From contig CAZXPW010000017.1 in assembly GCA_964643355.1 (NCBI GenBank), positions 15,295 through 79,294 on the forward strand: DNA of 64,000 nt, given 5' to 3'. A program made the translations under genes and the position numbers. Shown piece after piece: positions 25,177-33,707 of this stretch. The notes beneath the pieces are model-generated. The model had not been told where the DNA came from. It did not search any database and saw only the letters and a program-made list of their open reading frames with translations. Source of the stretch: FEN-1350 sp964643355. GTDB taxonomy: Bacteria; Planctomycetota; Phycisphaerae; Sedimentisphaerales; Anaerohalosphaeraceae. Every line of letters starts with the position of its first letter. The stretch's first letter is position 1.

Positions 25177-25683
25177 ATGCAGAACTCCGCGACCTTGTTA
25201 CGGTTTGTGTTGTTTTGCTTGTTCTTCACCATCGGGGCGTCGGCGATCGTGTTGTCGGTTCTGACCGATGAACTGGTCAACTATTATCGCAACCGCGACC
25301 TTCCCAATCGTATCGAGGCCGACAATCAACGAATCCGTGATCTGTCCAGCCGGTACGACCAGCAGATCCAACAGATCCGTACAGACCCTTCGCTGCTCCA
25401 GCGACTGGAACGCATCACTTTTCGCACCACCCAGTCGGCCGGCGACAATACCATCGTTCCGGTGGCCTCGGACGAGCAACTGGCCGCCGCCCGCGAGGCC
25501 CTTCTGAAAAATCTGGAGTCAAGCGATCAACCTTCGCAGCTTCCGCACTGGCTTGTCCGCATGGCCGACGAGGTCAACGGCATCAAAAACCGGCTGATGT
25601 TGTTTCTGGCCGGAATGGGGTTGATTTTGGTAACCTTCATTTTCTTTGGTACCCCGCGATATATTCCCTACCCATCGGCCTGA
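25177..25683 (+). CDS. Membrane protein with coiled coil, DivIC/FtsB-like
   Basis: A 168-residue protein: TM at ~7-27 (LRFVLFCLFFTIGASAIVLSV), a coiled coil at ~28-75, and TRTDP-like segment IRTDPSLLQRLERITF. The last recalls the DP.YIE..AR motif of DivIC/FtsB septum proteins. A second TM (~140-158, LMLFLAGMGLILVTFIFF) is not found in those families. ftsB lies directly after eno in many proteobacteria, which adds context. The ATG at 25177 is preferred (AAGGAAG 5 nt upstream) over an upstream in-frame start at 25132 inside the terminator. The assignment is tentative. Confidence 0.6.
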   Translation: MQNSATLLRFVLFCLFFTIGASAIVLSVLTDELVNYYRNRDLPNRIEADNQRIRDLSSRYDQQIQQIRTDPSLLQRLERITFRTTQSAGDNTIVPVASDEQLAAAREALLKNLESSDQPSQLPHWLVRMADEVNGIKNRLMLFLAGMGLILVTFIFFGTPRYIPYPSA

Positions 25684-25753
25684 ATAATCCCTACAGTCGG
25701 TATATGTACCGATATACAATGCGGTCATTCCAGATTTTTTGCCCTTAACAATC

Positions 25754-25782
25754 TTGATAATTTTTACTATTTTTGCTATCCT
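25754..25782 (+). promoter_or_regulatory. Probable promoter of the repeat-protein gene
   Basis: TTGATA (25754-25759), a 17-bp spacer and TATCCT (25777-25782), in AT-rich DNA 46 bp before the start codon, which has CCGGAGG as ribosome site. Confidence 0.55.
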
Positions 25783-25827
25783 CATCTCTGTCCACTAAAA
25801 ACAATCAGTATTTTTCCGGAGGCGATT

Positions 25828-27786
25828 ATGAAAAGATTGGGAATGTTGTGCGCATGGTTTTTGCTTGCTCTTGCACCTTTTGTGGTCGCGGAAGACCCCG
25901 ATTTTGGGAATGACAAGGCAACCGCCCAGACGATCGCGACAGATGGAACGCAGGTCTATGGCATTCTGGATTCTGGAGATGTGGATTTTTTCACCTTCGC
26001 CACGCCCGGCCAGACGATGTACCGAATCTGGATGACCAACCAGAACGCCAACTGGAAACTCATCACGGTTTATCAGGCCAATGAATTCGGCGATCTGATC
26101 CAGTTCGCCTATTGGTGGCAGAACGGCAATGGAAGTTCCAGAACCTTTTTTGTCGACGCCAATCGTCCCTGTTATATCCAGGTCAGTAACGACGGCGGCG
26201 GGTACTGGATATCGGTCGAGGCGATGGGAACCACCGCCAACGATTCCTATTCCAACCTTTGCAGTTCCCCGTCCACCATCGTCCCCAACGCCGAAGCGAC
26301 CATCGGAACGCTGGATCACGGCAATCCTCTTGAATATGACACCGACTGGTTTGCGTTCCACACCGATGCGCTGCATATGTACCGGATTCAAATGACGCGA
26401 CTGGACAACTGCGATGTGCTCTTTGATCTCTACAATGCCGACTGTGGCTACCTCGTCGGCAGCACTTTGGACGCGACGGTCAGTTCCTGGTATGGCGAAG
26501 ATTACAAGATCTATGTTCGCGGAAATGCCGGAGCCATCGGCAATTATTACACGCTGAAGGTGACGGATCTGGGCCTGTATCCCGACGACTCCGGTAACAC
26601 CTTCGATGTCGCCACGCCCATTCCCACTGACGGCACGCGGATCGACGGGGCGATTCAGTACAACAGCACCTATCGCAGCGACGAAGACTGGTACACCTTC
26701 ACGCCGGACGCATTCGGTCTTTATCAGATCAAGATCACCAACTCCAACGGCAACTGGAAGCTGATTGAGCTCTACCAGGCCGACACTTTCGGCAACATTG
26801 GCCAGGTTCTCTACTGGTGGACCAACAACGACACGCAGGCCCGATGGGTCCACCTGGAATACGCCCGGCCCTGTTATATCCGGATCAGCTACGAAGGCGG
26901 AAGTTACGCGTTTTCCGTGGAATCGTTTGGGATCATCGGACCGGACAGTTACTCCAACAGTTGCCAGGAGCCCAGTCCCATCGGCGTCAACGATCCGGCG
27001 ATCGAGGGCACATTGGACCATACGGACCCGTATGATCAGGACTGGTTTGTCTTCCACACCGAGCCGCTCCATACTTATCGAATCCTGCTGGCCCGCGTGG
27101 ATAACTGCAGCGCCGCATTCGAGGTGTATCCGGCCTCCTGCGGCGAGGTGGTGATCGGAAATACGACCGACGCCACGGTGACATCCTGGAAGGGCGAGGA
27201 CTACAAGATCCGCGTCAATGGATCGGCCGGAAGTTACGGCAATTACTACACCCTGCAGGTAACGGACATCGCGACGAATGTGGACGAATTCCCCAACACC
27301 TGGCAGGAAGCGGCGACGATCCGCAAGGACGGCGTGTTTGTCGAAGCCAAGATCGACTACAACTCCACCTATGGAACCGACAAAGACTGGGTAACCTTTA
27401 TTGCCGGCCGCGATGGACAATATGAATTCTCGCTGCACAATCTGGCCGGGGACTGGAAGCTGTTTTCCCTGTATTCCACCAATGAAATCGGCCAACCGGT
27501 TCCTCTTACCTACTTCTGGGTGAACAACAGTACCAATACGCAAACCTATTCGCTCAGCGCCGGCAGATATTATATTTTGATCGAGGGAACTTGCTGCGAT
27601 TATCGACTTCGCGTGTTGTCCCCCGAACCGCGCTGCGGCGACATCGATCATCCGTATCCGCTGGGCGATGTCTCCGGGCCTGCCGGCGAAAAGGATTGCG
27701 TGGTCAATCTCCTCGACCTGGCCGCGATGGCCTCGACCTGGATGCAGTGCACCGATCCCAACCCCCCGTGCAACTTTAAGCCATAA
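25828..27786 (+). CDS. Secreted protein of five PPC-like beta modules with dockerin-like C-terminus
   Basis: A 652-residue exported protein with signal peptide ~1-21. Five modules of ~105 residues follow in the order A-B-A-B-A. A modules share DGT...D.DFFTF/DWYTF... NWKLI.LYQA..FG; B modules share NDSYSN.C..PS.I.PN...GTLDH... DWF.FHT..LH.YRI...R.DNC. These resemble bacterial pre-peptidase C-terminal (PPC)-like domains. The end (PLGDVSGPAGEKDCVVNLLD then LAAMASTWMQC) is a single dockerin-like EF-hand-type segment, common at the C-terminus of planctomycete secreted proteins. No enzyme domain is visible; a binding or surface role is likely. Confidence 0.78.
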   Translation: MKRLGMLCAWFLLALAPFVVAEDPDFGNDKATAQTIATDGTQVYGILDSGDVDFFTFATPGQTMYRIWMTNQNANWKLITVYQANEFGDLIQFAYWWQNGNGSSRTFFVDANRPCYIQVSNDGGGYWISVEAMGTTANDSYSNLCSSPSTIVPNAEATIGTLDHGNPLEYDTDWFAFHTDALHMYRIQMTRLDNCDVLFDLYNADCGYLVGSTLDATVSSWYGEDYKIYVRGNAGAIGNYYTLKVTDLGLYPDDSGNTFDVATPIPTDGTRIDGAIQYNSTYRSDEDWYTFTPDAFGLYQIKITNSNGNWKLIELYQADTFGNIGQVLYWWTNNDTQARWVHLEYARPCYIRISYEGGSYAFSVESFGIIGPDSYSNSCQEPSPIGVNDPAIEGTLDHTDPYDQDWFVFHTEPLHTYRILLARVDNCSAAFEVYPASCGEVVIGNTTDATVTSWKGEDYKIRVNGSAGSYGNYYTLQVTDIATNVDEFPNTWQEAATIRKDGVFVEAKIDYNSTYGTDKDWVTFIAGRDGQYEFSLHNLAGDWKLFSLYSTNEIGQPVPLTYFWVNNSTNTQTYSLSAGRYYILIEGTCCDYRLRVLSPEPRCGDIDHPYPLGDVSGPAGEKDCVVNLLDLAAMASTWMQCTDPNPPCNFKP

Positions 27787-27815
27787 ACCACAACAAGGAT
27801 CCGCACCATGAGAAC

Positions 27816-27848
27816 AACCTGCCGGAGCGATCCGGCAGGTTTTTTTTA
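27816..27848 (+). terminator. Rho-independent terminator
   Basis: A perfect 10-bp stem AACCTGCCGG / CCGGCAGGTT with a 6-nt loop and nine T residues, 30 bp after the repeat-protein stop. The opposing gene ends 50 bp further on. Confidence 0.93.
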
Positions 27849-27898
27849 TCCATTGATCGGACTCAAGCAATCGGGGCGCAGGAGCCCTTTTCGAGCCG

Positions 27899-29263
27899 TC
27901 AATACAGCGTGAAATTGAACTCGGTCCCCAGCGGCAGGGAATCGACCGTCTTTTTTCCCGCGGCGTTGTTGTAGATATACACGGTCTCCGGAGTAACCAG
28001 GATTATATCGGCGATTCCGTCTCCGGTCATATCGCCGGCCAGGACGCTGTTTTCAAATCCGGTCTCCGCAAACCGATTGATTGAACCCGGCGTAAGCAGC
28101 GTGGCCATACGGCGGCCGCGATGATCGTATATCCCGCCATAGTCGGCCACAACGATTTCATCGAGACCATCGCCGGTCCAGTCGATCAGAAGATGATGGC
28201 GAGCGCAGCCGGTGATGATCTGCCCAAGGGGAGTCCCCTTTTCGTCCAGAACCCAGATCGGGCTTTGACCGGCGGGCTGGTGATCGATATCGACGACGAT
28301 CTGCGGGCCGGGATGATCCAAAAATACCTTTCCGATATCGATCGATTCAAAATGATGGCCGGTTCGCTCCCAAAGGGTCTTTCCCGTTCCGTCCAGCATC
28401 GCCAGGGCATTGGCCCCGCAATAGGTAGCCGCCAACCGAAAGTCTTCGGGACTTTTTCCGGTCCGCAATATACGGGCACAATCCAGATGTCCCTTCGATA
28501 GATCCGCTTCGGATGACTGGATCGTCCATCGAACGGACCCGTCCGGATTCAACAAGACAAATCCCGCCAGAATCTCGTCGCGCCCGTCGCCATCCACATC
28601 GACGGGCAATGGCTGATGGGCGGTCCGATATCCGCCCGGATTTTTCACAGTCCACAAGGGTCGGCCGTTGACATCGTAGGCCCAGATTTGATGGTACCGA
28701 TCCTTGACCAGAACATCGCTCGGATACGACCGACCGGAAAGATTGCAGAAGACCAGACAATTGGTCGCATCCTCCGGAATCGCGATTCGCCTGCGTTCGC
28801 GTCCGGTCAATCCGTCCAGCTCAACCAGAAAACCGCGCGTACAGAGAACGACCTCTTTGTTCCCGTCGCCGTTCCAGTCGTGGATCTGACAGGCCACATC
28901 GTGATGCCAGGTCTTCCGCCCCACGGATGGATCACCCCATTTCCACAGAACCGTTCCGTCCAATCGCTGAGCGACGGCCGTCGAGGTATAGTGGGTGTCG
29001 TCCTTGTTGAAATTCTCGGAGCTGACGATTTCCACGCTCCCGTCGTTATCGAGATCGGCCGCAACGACCCATTGTCCGCCGTAGTCCGGATCCAGAACAA
29101 TCGTCTTCCACGGAACCACATGCCGGGCACTGTCGGACGGCCCTCCGGTATCCGTAACAGCAAAGTATTGAAAGTCCGCCGCCGGAAATCCCGTTCCCCG
29201 CGGGCAAATCCAGAGCGAGCAGGCCAGAACCGCAAGACAACTGTTCCGGATGCGATTGAACAT
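27899..29263 (-). CDS. Secreted FG-GAP/VCBS beta-propeller protein, PL11 rhamnogalacturonan-lyase-like
   Basis: A 454-residue exported protein. A signal peptide (~1-28) precedes a propeller with repeated Ca-binding loops: DLDNDGSVEIV, DWNGDGNKEVVL, DVDGDGRDEIL, DWTGDGLDEIVV, DMTGDGIADIIL. Phrases such as LDGTVLWKWG, QIHDWNGDGNKE and AYDVNGRPLWTV resemble PL11 (YesW-type) rhamnogalacturonan lyases, which are 8-bladed propellers. It is shorter than those (~600) and lacks their N-terminal Fn3-like part. It could be a lyase or a binding propeller. AGGAGAAG precedes the ATG. Confidence 0.72.
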   Translation of the reverse strand: MFNRIRNSCLAVLACSLWICPRGTGFPAADFQYFAVTDTGGPSDSARHVVPWKTIVLDPDYGGQWVVAADLDNDGSVEIVSSENFNKDDTHYTSTAVAQRLDGTVLWKWGDPSVGRKTWHHDVACQIHDWNGDGNKEVVLCTRGFLVELDGLTGRERRRIAIPEDATNCLVFCNLSGRSYPSDVLVKDRYHQIWAYDVNGRPLWTVKNPGGYRTAHQPLPVDVDGDGRDEILAGFVLLNPDGSVRWTIQSSEADLSKGHLDCARILRTGKSPEDFRLAATYCGANALAMLDGTGKTLWERTGHHFESIDIGKVFLDHPGPQIVVDIDHQPAGQSPIWVLDEKGTPLGQIITGCARHHLLIDWTGDGLDEIVVADYGGIYDHRGRRMATLLTPGSINRFAETGFENSVLAGDMTGDGIADIILVTPETVYIYNNAAGKKTVDSLPLGTEFNFTLY

Positions 29264-29426
29264 AATCTTCTCCTGAAATCATAACAGTACGAGTGACGGT
29301 ATCCTACCACAGTTACAGACTGTCGTCAAAATGCCGACCGGACGCGGATTTTGATTCTCCCTGGACCGAATTTCGTGTACATTATGCAAGCGGTTCGTTA
29401 TCGAGGATCAACGAAGGAGTCGCATC

Positions 29427-30314
29427 ATGTCGGCAAAGATTATTGATGGAAAAGCGGTCGCCGAAAGCATCCGCGGCGAATTGAAACAGCAGGTTACCGA
29501 ACTCAAGGCCCGGGGTATCACGCCGGGCCTTGCGGTGATCCTGGTCGGGAGCGATCCGGCCAGCACCTCGTATGTCACCGCCAAGGAGAAGGCCTGCGAG
29601 GAGATCGGCATGTTCTCCTCCGACAATCGCCTGCCCGCTTCGACAAGCCAGGCCGAATTGCTGACCCTCATCGACCGCTTCAACAAAGACCCCCGCATCC
29701 ACGGCATCCTCGTGCAACTTCCCTTGCCCAAACACATCGACGAGGCCGCCGTCCTGCTGGCCGTCGATCCGGCCAAGGATGTGGACGGCTTTCATCCCGT
29801 CAATGTCGGCCGCATGGTCGTCGGGCAGGAGGCCTACTTACCCTGCACGCCCCACGGCATCCTCCAGCTCTTGGTCCGCAGCGGCGTCAAACTCGACGGC
29901 GCCGAGGTCGTCGTCGTCGGCCGGAGTAACATCGTCGGCAAGCCCATCGCCAACCTGTTGATCCAGAAATCGGCCATGGGCAACGCCACCGTCACCATCT
30001 GCCATACCCGCACCCAAGATCTGGCCGCCCATGTCCGTCGTGCCGATATCGTCATCGCCGCGGCAGGCCGACCCAACACGATCACCGCCGACATGGTCAA
30101 GCCCGGCGCCGTGGTCATCGATGTCGGCGTCAACCGCGTGGAAGATCCGACGAAGACCAAGGGTTTCCGCCTCGTCGGCGATGTGGATTTCCAGGCCGTC
30201 CGCGAAAAGGCCTCCTTGATTACGCCGGTGCCGGGGGGCGTGGGGCCTATGACCATCACCATGCTGCTTTTCAATACCGTCCAGTCGGCCCAATCGCACA
30301 CCCATAAACGATGA
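29427..30314 (+). CDS. folD: Methylenetetrahydrofolate dehydrogenase / cyclohydrolase
   Basis: Bifunctional cytoplasmic enzyme interconverting methylene-, methenyl- and formyl-THF. 295 residues; SYVTAKEKACEEIG holds the active-site Lys, with GILVQLPLPKHID, PAKDVDGFHPVNVG, VVGRSNIVGKPIANLL (NADP binding) and TPVPGGVGPMTITML following. All family signatures are intact. AAGGAG lies upstream of ATG. Confidence 0.97.
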   Translation: MSAKIIDGKAVAESIRGELKQQVTELKARGITPGLAVILVGSDPASTSYVTAKEKACEEIGMFSSDNRLPASTSQAELLTLIDRFNKDPRIHGILVQLPLPKHIDEAAVLLAVDPAKDVDGFHPVNVGRMVVGQEAYLPCTPHGILQLLVRSGVKLDGAEVVVVGRSNIVGKPIANLLIQKSAMGNATVTICHTRTQDLAAHVRRADIVIAAAGRPNTITADMVKPGAVVIDVGVNRVEDPTKTKGFRLVGDVDFQAVREKASLITPVPGGVGPMTITMLLFNTVQSAQSHTHKR

Positions 30315-30406
30315 ATCACATCTTGATATTTTGATTTTTTCTTGCTTTTTCCGATACGATTCAATAGAGTAGAATCGTTCTGGGGGTATATTGATTCTGG
30401 AGTGGT

Positions 30407-31276
30407 ATGATGAGTCGAGGACAAAAACACGGACGCGGTTTTACGCTGATTGAACTGCTGGTCGTCGTCGCCATCATCGGGATTTTGCTGGCGATCGTCA
30501 TTCCGGCCCTAAACAAAGCCAAAGAAATCGCCCGCGAGTTGATCTGCAAAACCAACATCCGTCAGTATGGCCTTGTCGGCACCCTTTACCTCGAAGACAA
30601 CGACTTCAAATTTCCGTTCCCGTGGTGCATCATCTACAAAGAACCGCAAAAGTTTTTTACCAGTGCCGAATATGACCATCAATGGCATGACGACTCCCAT
30701 CATCCCGACGAGGCCCCCGGGCATCTGTGGCCCTATTTGCAGAACAAAAAGATCAATGTCTGTCCGGTCTTTGATTCTCTCGCTCGTGCCGGCCGGGCCG
30801 AAGGCCATACCAATGGGTGTGGGGGAATCGCCATGCGACCGACTTTTACTTACAGCATGAATTCTTATCTTGGCGCGGGACAATACCCCGGATTGGGTTA
30901 CGGTCCGTTGTACGCTGGGGGCGTTAAAAAACTATCCGAGATCGAGCGGCAACCCTCTCAGGTGGCCTTCTTCGGCGAAGAAAGCATGTGGATCATTAAA
31001 CAAAAAGACGGATCCAATTTGAATAGCGCCTATTTCAATGACAATGTCCTCCTGATCAAAGGTACCGGAACCGCCTTTGATCCCCTTCCAGGAACGGATC
31101 AGCGCCCGTACGCTGATTGTCTGGGTTCGTTCCACAAGACCAGCGACCCCGGTCGATATTTCGGAAAGGCCAATGTGGTTTTTGTCGATGGCCATGTGGA
31201 TCTGGTCGAACCGGTCGATTCCTTCCATGCATGCTGGGTCAAACGCGGAAACTGGAAACTGTCCGCCTCAAAATAA
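30407..31276 (+). CDS. Prepilin-type protein of the planctomycete H-X9-DG (DUF1559-like) group
   Basis: A 289-residue protein with a type IV pilin-like N-terminus: GRG|FTLIELLVVVAIIGILLAIVIPAL (cleavage after Gly, Glu at +5, hydrophobic helix). A globular part with Cys pairs follows, ending in SFHKTSDPGRYFGKANVVFVDGH, the His-to-DG motif typical of these pseudopilins. Such proteins occur in many copies in planctomycetes; processing by a prepilin peptidase and use by the type II system are expected but unproven. A small inverted repeat ACGATTC/GAATCGT (30355-30377) lies upstream. Confidence 0.85.
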   Translation: MMSRGQKHGRGFTLIELLVVVAIIGILLAIVIPALNKAKEIARELICKTNIRQYGLVGTLYLEDNDFKFPFPWCIIYKEPQKFFTSAEYDHQWHDDSHHPDEAPGHLWPYLQNKKINVCPVFDSLARAGRAEGHTNGCGGIAMRPTFTYSMNSYLGAGQYPGLGYGPLYAGGVKKLSEIERQPSQVAFFGEESMWIIKQKDGSNLNSAYFNDNVLLIKGTGTAFDPLPGTDQRPYADCLGSFHKTSDPGRYFGKANVVFVDGHVDLVEPVDSFHACWVKRGNWKLSASK

Positions 31277-31305
31277 TCCGCTTCAATATTCAAATCAACG
31301 AATCG

Positions 31306-31929
31306 TTATTTCCGCCACGGGGGGAAATCTTTTTCGTCCGGCGGAAGAATTTTCGGGCGAGTCGGACTCATCATATCGGGGAAACTTTCGCTTTCGCCGT
31401 TGCGGGCCAGCACATACCAGCGAATCGTTCGCTGGACCTGGTCGTCGTGAAATTGTAAAGACAGAGATCCCACCGTATTGCAGACCGACTCGACGGCCTT
31501 GACCGCGGCCGGGCGACGATCCTGCCCAAAGAGCCAGGCCACCTCGTCGCTTTCGGCAAACGGCATCGCATAGAGCGCAAAGGCCAGAAAACTGGTCGCC
31601 ATATAACCGGCTGCAAATCCCGCCACAGCCGCGCCGAACCCGTCGAAGATCGCCGGAAATCGAACCTCGCCGAATCCGCTCAGCAGCGTCGCGCTGAGAG
31701 TTTGCATCGCAACAAAAAGGATCAGCCCCAAGCCGAACATTGCCGAAGCGTGATGATACGGAGTCTGCCCCACTTCCGGCAACAATCCCACCAGCCGCGG
31801 CGTGAGCATGACCGCGACATAAATCGCCACGGCTGAATTGATCAGGCATTGCCACAGGACAAACAGACCCCGTTTCCGCCCCCACACGGCCGCGACAAGT
31901 CCCAAAAAGATGGCCAGCCAAAACATCAT
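31306..31929 (-). CDS. CvpA-family-like membrane protein
   Basis: A 207-residue protein with four or five TMs in the first ~130 residues (FWLAIFLGLVAAVWGRKRGL, AVAIYVAVMLTPRLV, MFGLGLILFVAMQTL, GFGAAVAGFAAGYM), then a soluble tail ending in Pro/Lys-rich sequence. TM spacing, a Gly-rich third segment and the early Arg-Lys-Arg-Gly loop fit the colicin V production (CvpA) family. It begins 3 bp after the GspE-like gene ends, so the two are co-transcribed. Its role there is unknown. Confidence 0.6.
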   Translation of the reverse strand: MMFWLAIFLGLVAAVWGRKRGLFVLWQCLINSAVAIYVAVMLTPRLVGLLPEVGQTPYHHASAMFGLGLILFVAMQTLSATLLSGFGEVRFPAIFDGFGAAVAGFAAGYMATSFLAFALYAMPFAESDEVAWLFGQDRRPAAVKAVESVCNTVGSLSLQFHDDQVQRTIRWYVLARNGESESFPDMMSPTRPKILPPDEKDFPPWRK

Positions 31930-31932
31930 CGC

Positions 31933-33555
31933 TTACCCCAGATTCGATACCACGCGTTTGACTTCGTCCAGCGTCGTCAATCCCGCCATCACTTTTTTCA
32001 TTCCCTCGCGCTTCAGGTTGCTCCGACCTAGCGAATCGCCTTTCTGCTTCAAATCGCCCAGCGACAAGTGGCTCCCGCCTAGGATCGCCTTGATCTCATC
32101 GTCGAGTCGCATGATATCCACCAGAGCCGTTCGCCCCAGGTATCCGGTCTGGTTGCATTTCTTACATCCGACGGGGGCCAACACCTTCGAAGGATCGAAT
32201 CCTTCTTTTCGCAAAGACTGGATTGTCTCGGCGTCCAGATCGGCCGGCGCTTTGCAATGTTCGCACAGTTTGCGGACCAGCCGCTGTGAGATCACCAGCG
32301 ACAGAGCCGACGCCATCACCAGCGGCTTGATCCCCAGGTCCATCATCCGCACCAGCGTCGCCAGATTGCTCGAACTGTGCAGCGTCGCCAGCACCAGATG
32401 CCCCGTGTGCGAAGCCTGCAGGGCCATGTCGGCCGTCTCGCCGTCGCGGATTTCGCCGACACAAATGACATCGGGATCCTGCCGCAAAATGCTCCGCAGC
32501 GAATTGGCGAAAGTAATATTCGCCTTGGCGTTGACTTCGATCTGGCTGGCGTTCGGCAGGACATACTCGATGGGATCCTCGACCGTCACGACATTTCGGG
32601 TGAAAAAGTCGATCTCGCCCAACATCGCATACAGCGTCGTGGTCTTGCCGCTGCCGGTGGGCCCGCAAATGACGATCATCCCCGACGGCTGCTGGAGCGA
32701 CTCGCGGATCGTCGCGCAGATCTCCGCCGAGATCCCCACCTCGTCGAGCTTGAGCATCCCCGTCGCCTGGTTGAGAATCCGAAGCGATAGCTTCTCGCCC
32801 CCCAGCACCCCCGCGCTGGCCACACGGAAAAATACATTGCCTTCGGAAATCCTGGCCATAAACGAGCCGTCCAGGGCGCGCCGCTTTTCGGAGATATCCA
32901 TCCCCGAAATCGCCTTGATGCTGTTGACCACCGCCTTGCCCTGATCGTCCGGGACTTCGCGAACCACATGCAAAACGCCGTCGATTCGATAGCGGACCGT
33001 GAATTGACCGGACCCTTTCGGATCGATCAGGATGTCGCTGGCCCTGCGCCGGATACCCTGCAGGATGATCTCCCGCGTCAGAGTAAGCGTCTCCTGATCG
33101 GCGGCCTTCTGATCGTCCTTGTTGCCGATATCTTCGAAGAAATTCTTGCCCGCCGCGTCGAGCAACTCGATAAAATCCTCCGGCCGGACCGTTCGGCTTT
33201 GCAGCGTCTGTCGTCCCACAAACGCATTGCCGAACAGATATCGGAGGATATCGCGACCGGTGAGGTCGCCCTCCTGCAGCTTGACAGTCAGATCCGCCAC
33301 CGCCAGCACGGCAAAAATCAGCGGCCCGAATAACAAACACGAAATGCTCGCCAACGGCTTGTAAGCCGGCAAGATTAACGGACTAAAGGCCACTCGCTGT
33401 GAACAATACAGACACAGGTACACCCAGGCGATCAGAAGAGCCACTTTCATCGGGCCGAATTGAAGCGATTGCGTAATGTCTCCGAAGGTTGCCAGGACTT
33501 CCCCCGGCCCCCCAATACCCGCAACCGCCGTCGCAATGTCAAGCCCCTGCACCAT
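31933..33555 (-). CDS. GspE/PilB-type secretion ATPase with N-terminal membrane segments
   Basis: A 540-residue hexameric ATPase of the type II secretion/type IV pilus class. Residues ~37-95 contain two TM-like stretches (VALLIAWVYLCLYC; LLFGPLIFAVLAVADLTV), unlike normal soluble GspE. Then ASDILIDPKG, VRYRIDGVLHVV, Walker A CGPTGSGKTTTLYA, TVEDPIEYVLPNA (Asp box), LRQDPDVICVGEIRDGETA (Walker B) and the His box GHLVLATLHSSS. A zinc module CEHCKAP...CKKCNQTGYLGRTAL follows. It is separate from the main gspE at 53869-55566. With the CvpA-like partner it may drive another pilin-like machine. Confidence 0.88.
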   Translation of the reverse strand: MVQGLDIATAVAGIGGPGEVLATFGDITQSLQFGPMKVALLIAWVYLCLYCSQRVAFSPLILPAYKPLASISCLLFGPLIFAVLAVADLTVKLQEGDLTGRDILRYLFGNAFVGRQTLQSRTVRPEDFIELLDAAGKNFFEDIGNKDDQKAADQETLTLTREIILQGIRRRASDILIDPKGSGQFTVRYRIDGVLHVVREVPDDQGKAVVNSIKAISGMDISEKRRALDGSFMARISEGNVFFRVASAGVLGGEKLSLRILNQATGMLKLDEVGISAEICATIRESLQQPSGMIVICGPTGSGKTTTLYAMLGEIDFFTRNVVTVEDPIEYVLPNASQIEVNAKANITFANSLRSILRQDPDVICVGEIRDGETADMALQASHTGHLVLATLHSSSNLATLVRMMDLGIKPLVMASALSLVISQRLVRKLCEHCKAPADLDAETIQSLRKEGFDPSKVLAPVGCKKCNQTGYLGRTALVDIMRLDDEIKAILGGSHLSLGDLKQKGDSLGRSNLKREGMKKVMAGLTTLDEVKRVVSNLG

Positions 33556-33630
33556 TGTCTCGACACTCCATACCGATTCGGAATATATCGGGTCGTATTT
33601 CCAAAATCAAGGAAATTGCGGCTTTCTCCT

Positions 33631-33660
33631 TTGATTATCACCATAGAGAATCGGTATAAT
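33631..33660 (+). promoter_or_regulatory. Promoter of the Kazal-domain gene
   Basis: TTGATT (33631-33636), an 18-bp spacer and a perfect TATAAT (33655-33660), 47 bp before the start codon; GGGAGG serves as ribosome site at 33697-33702. Confidence 0.7.
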
Positions 33661-33707
33661 AGATTGATTCCTTGAGTCGATATGAAATCAAGAAACGGGA
33701 GGTCGAT

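Noticed and set aside
25795..27870. 691-codon minus-strand frame opposite the repeat protein
   Set aside because: The plus-strand protein has a signal peptide, repeats and a tag; the antisense frame is long only because of codon bias and runs into the terminator.
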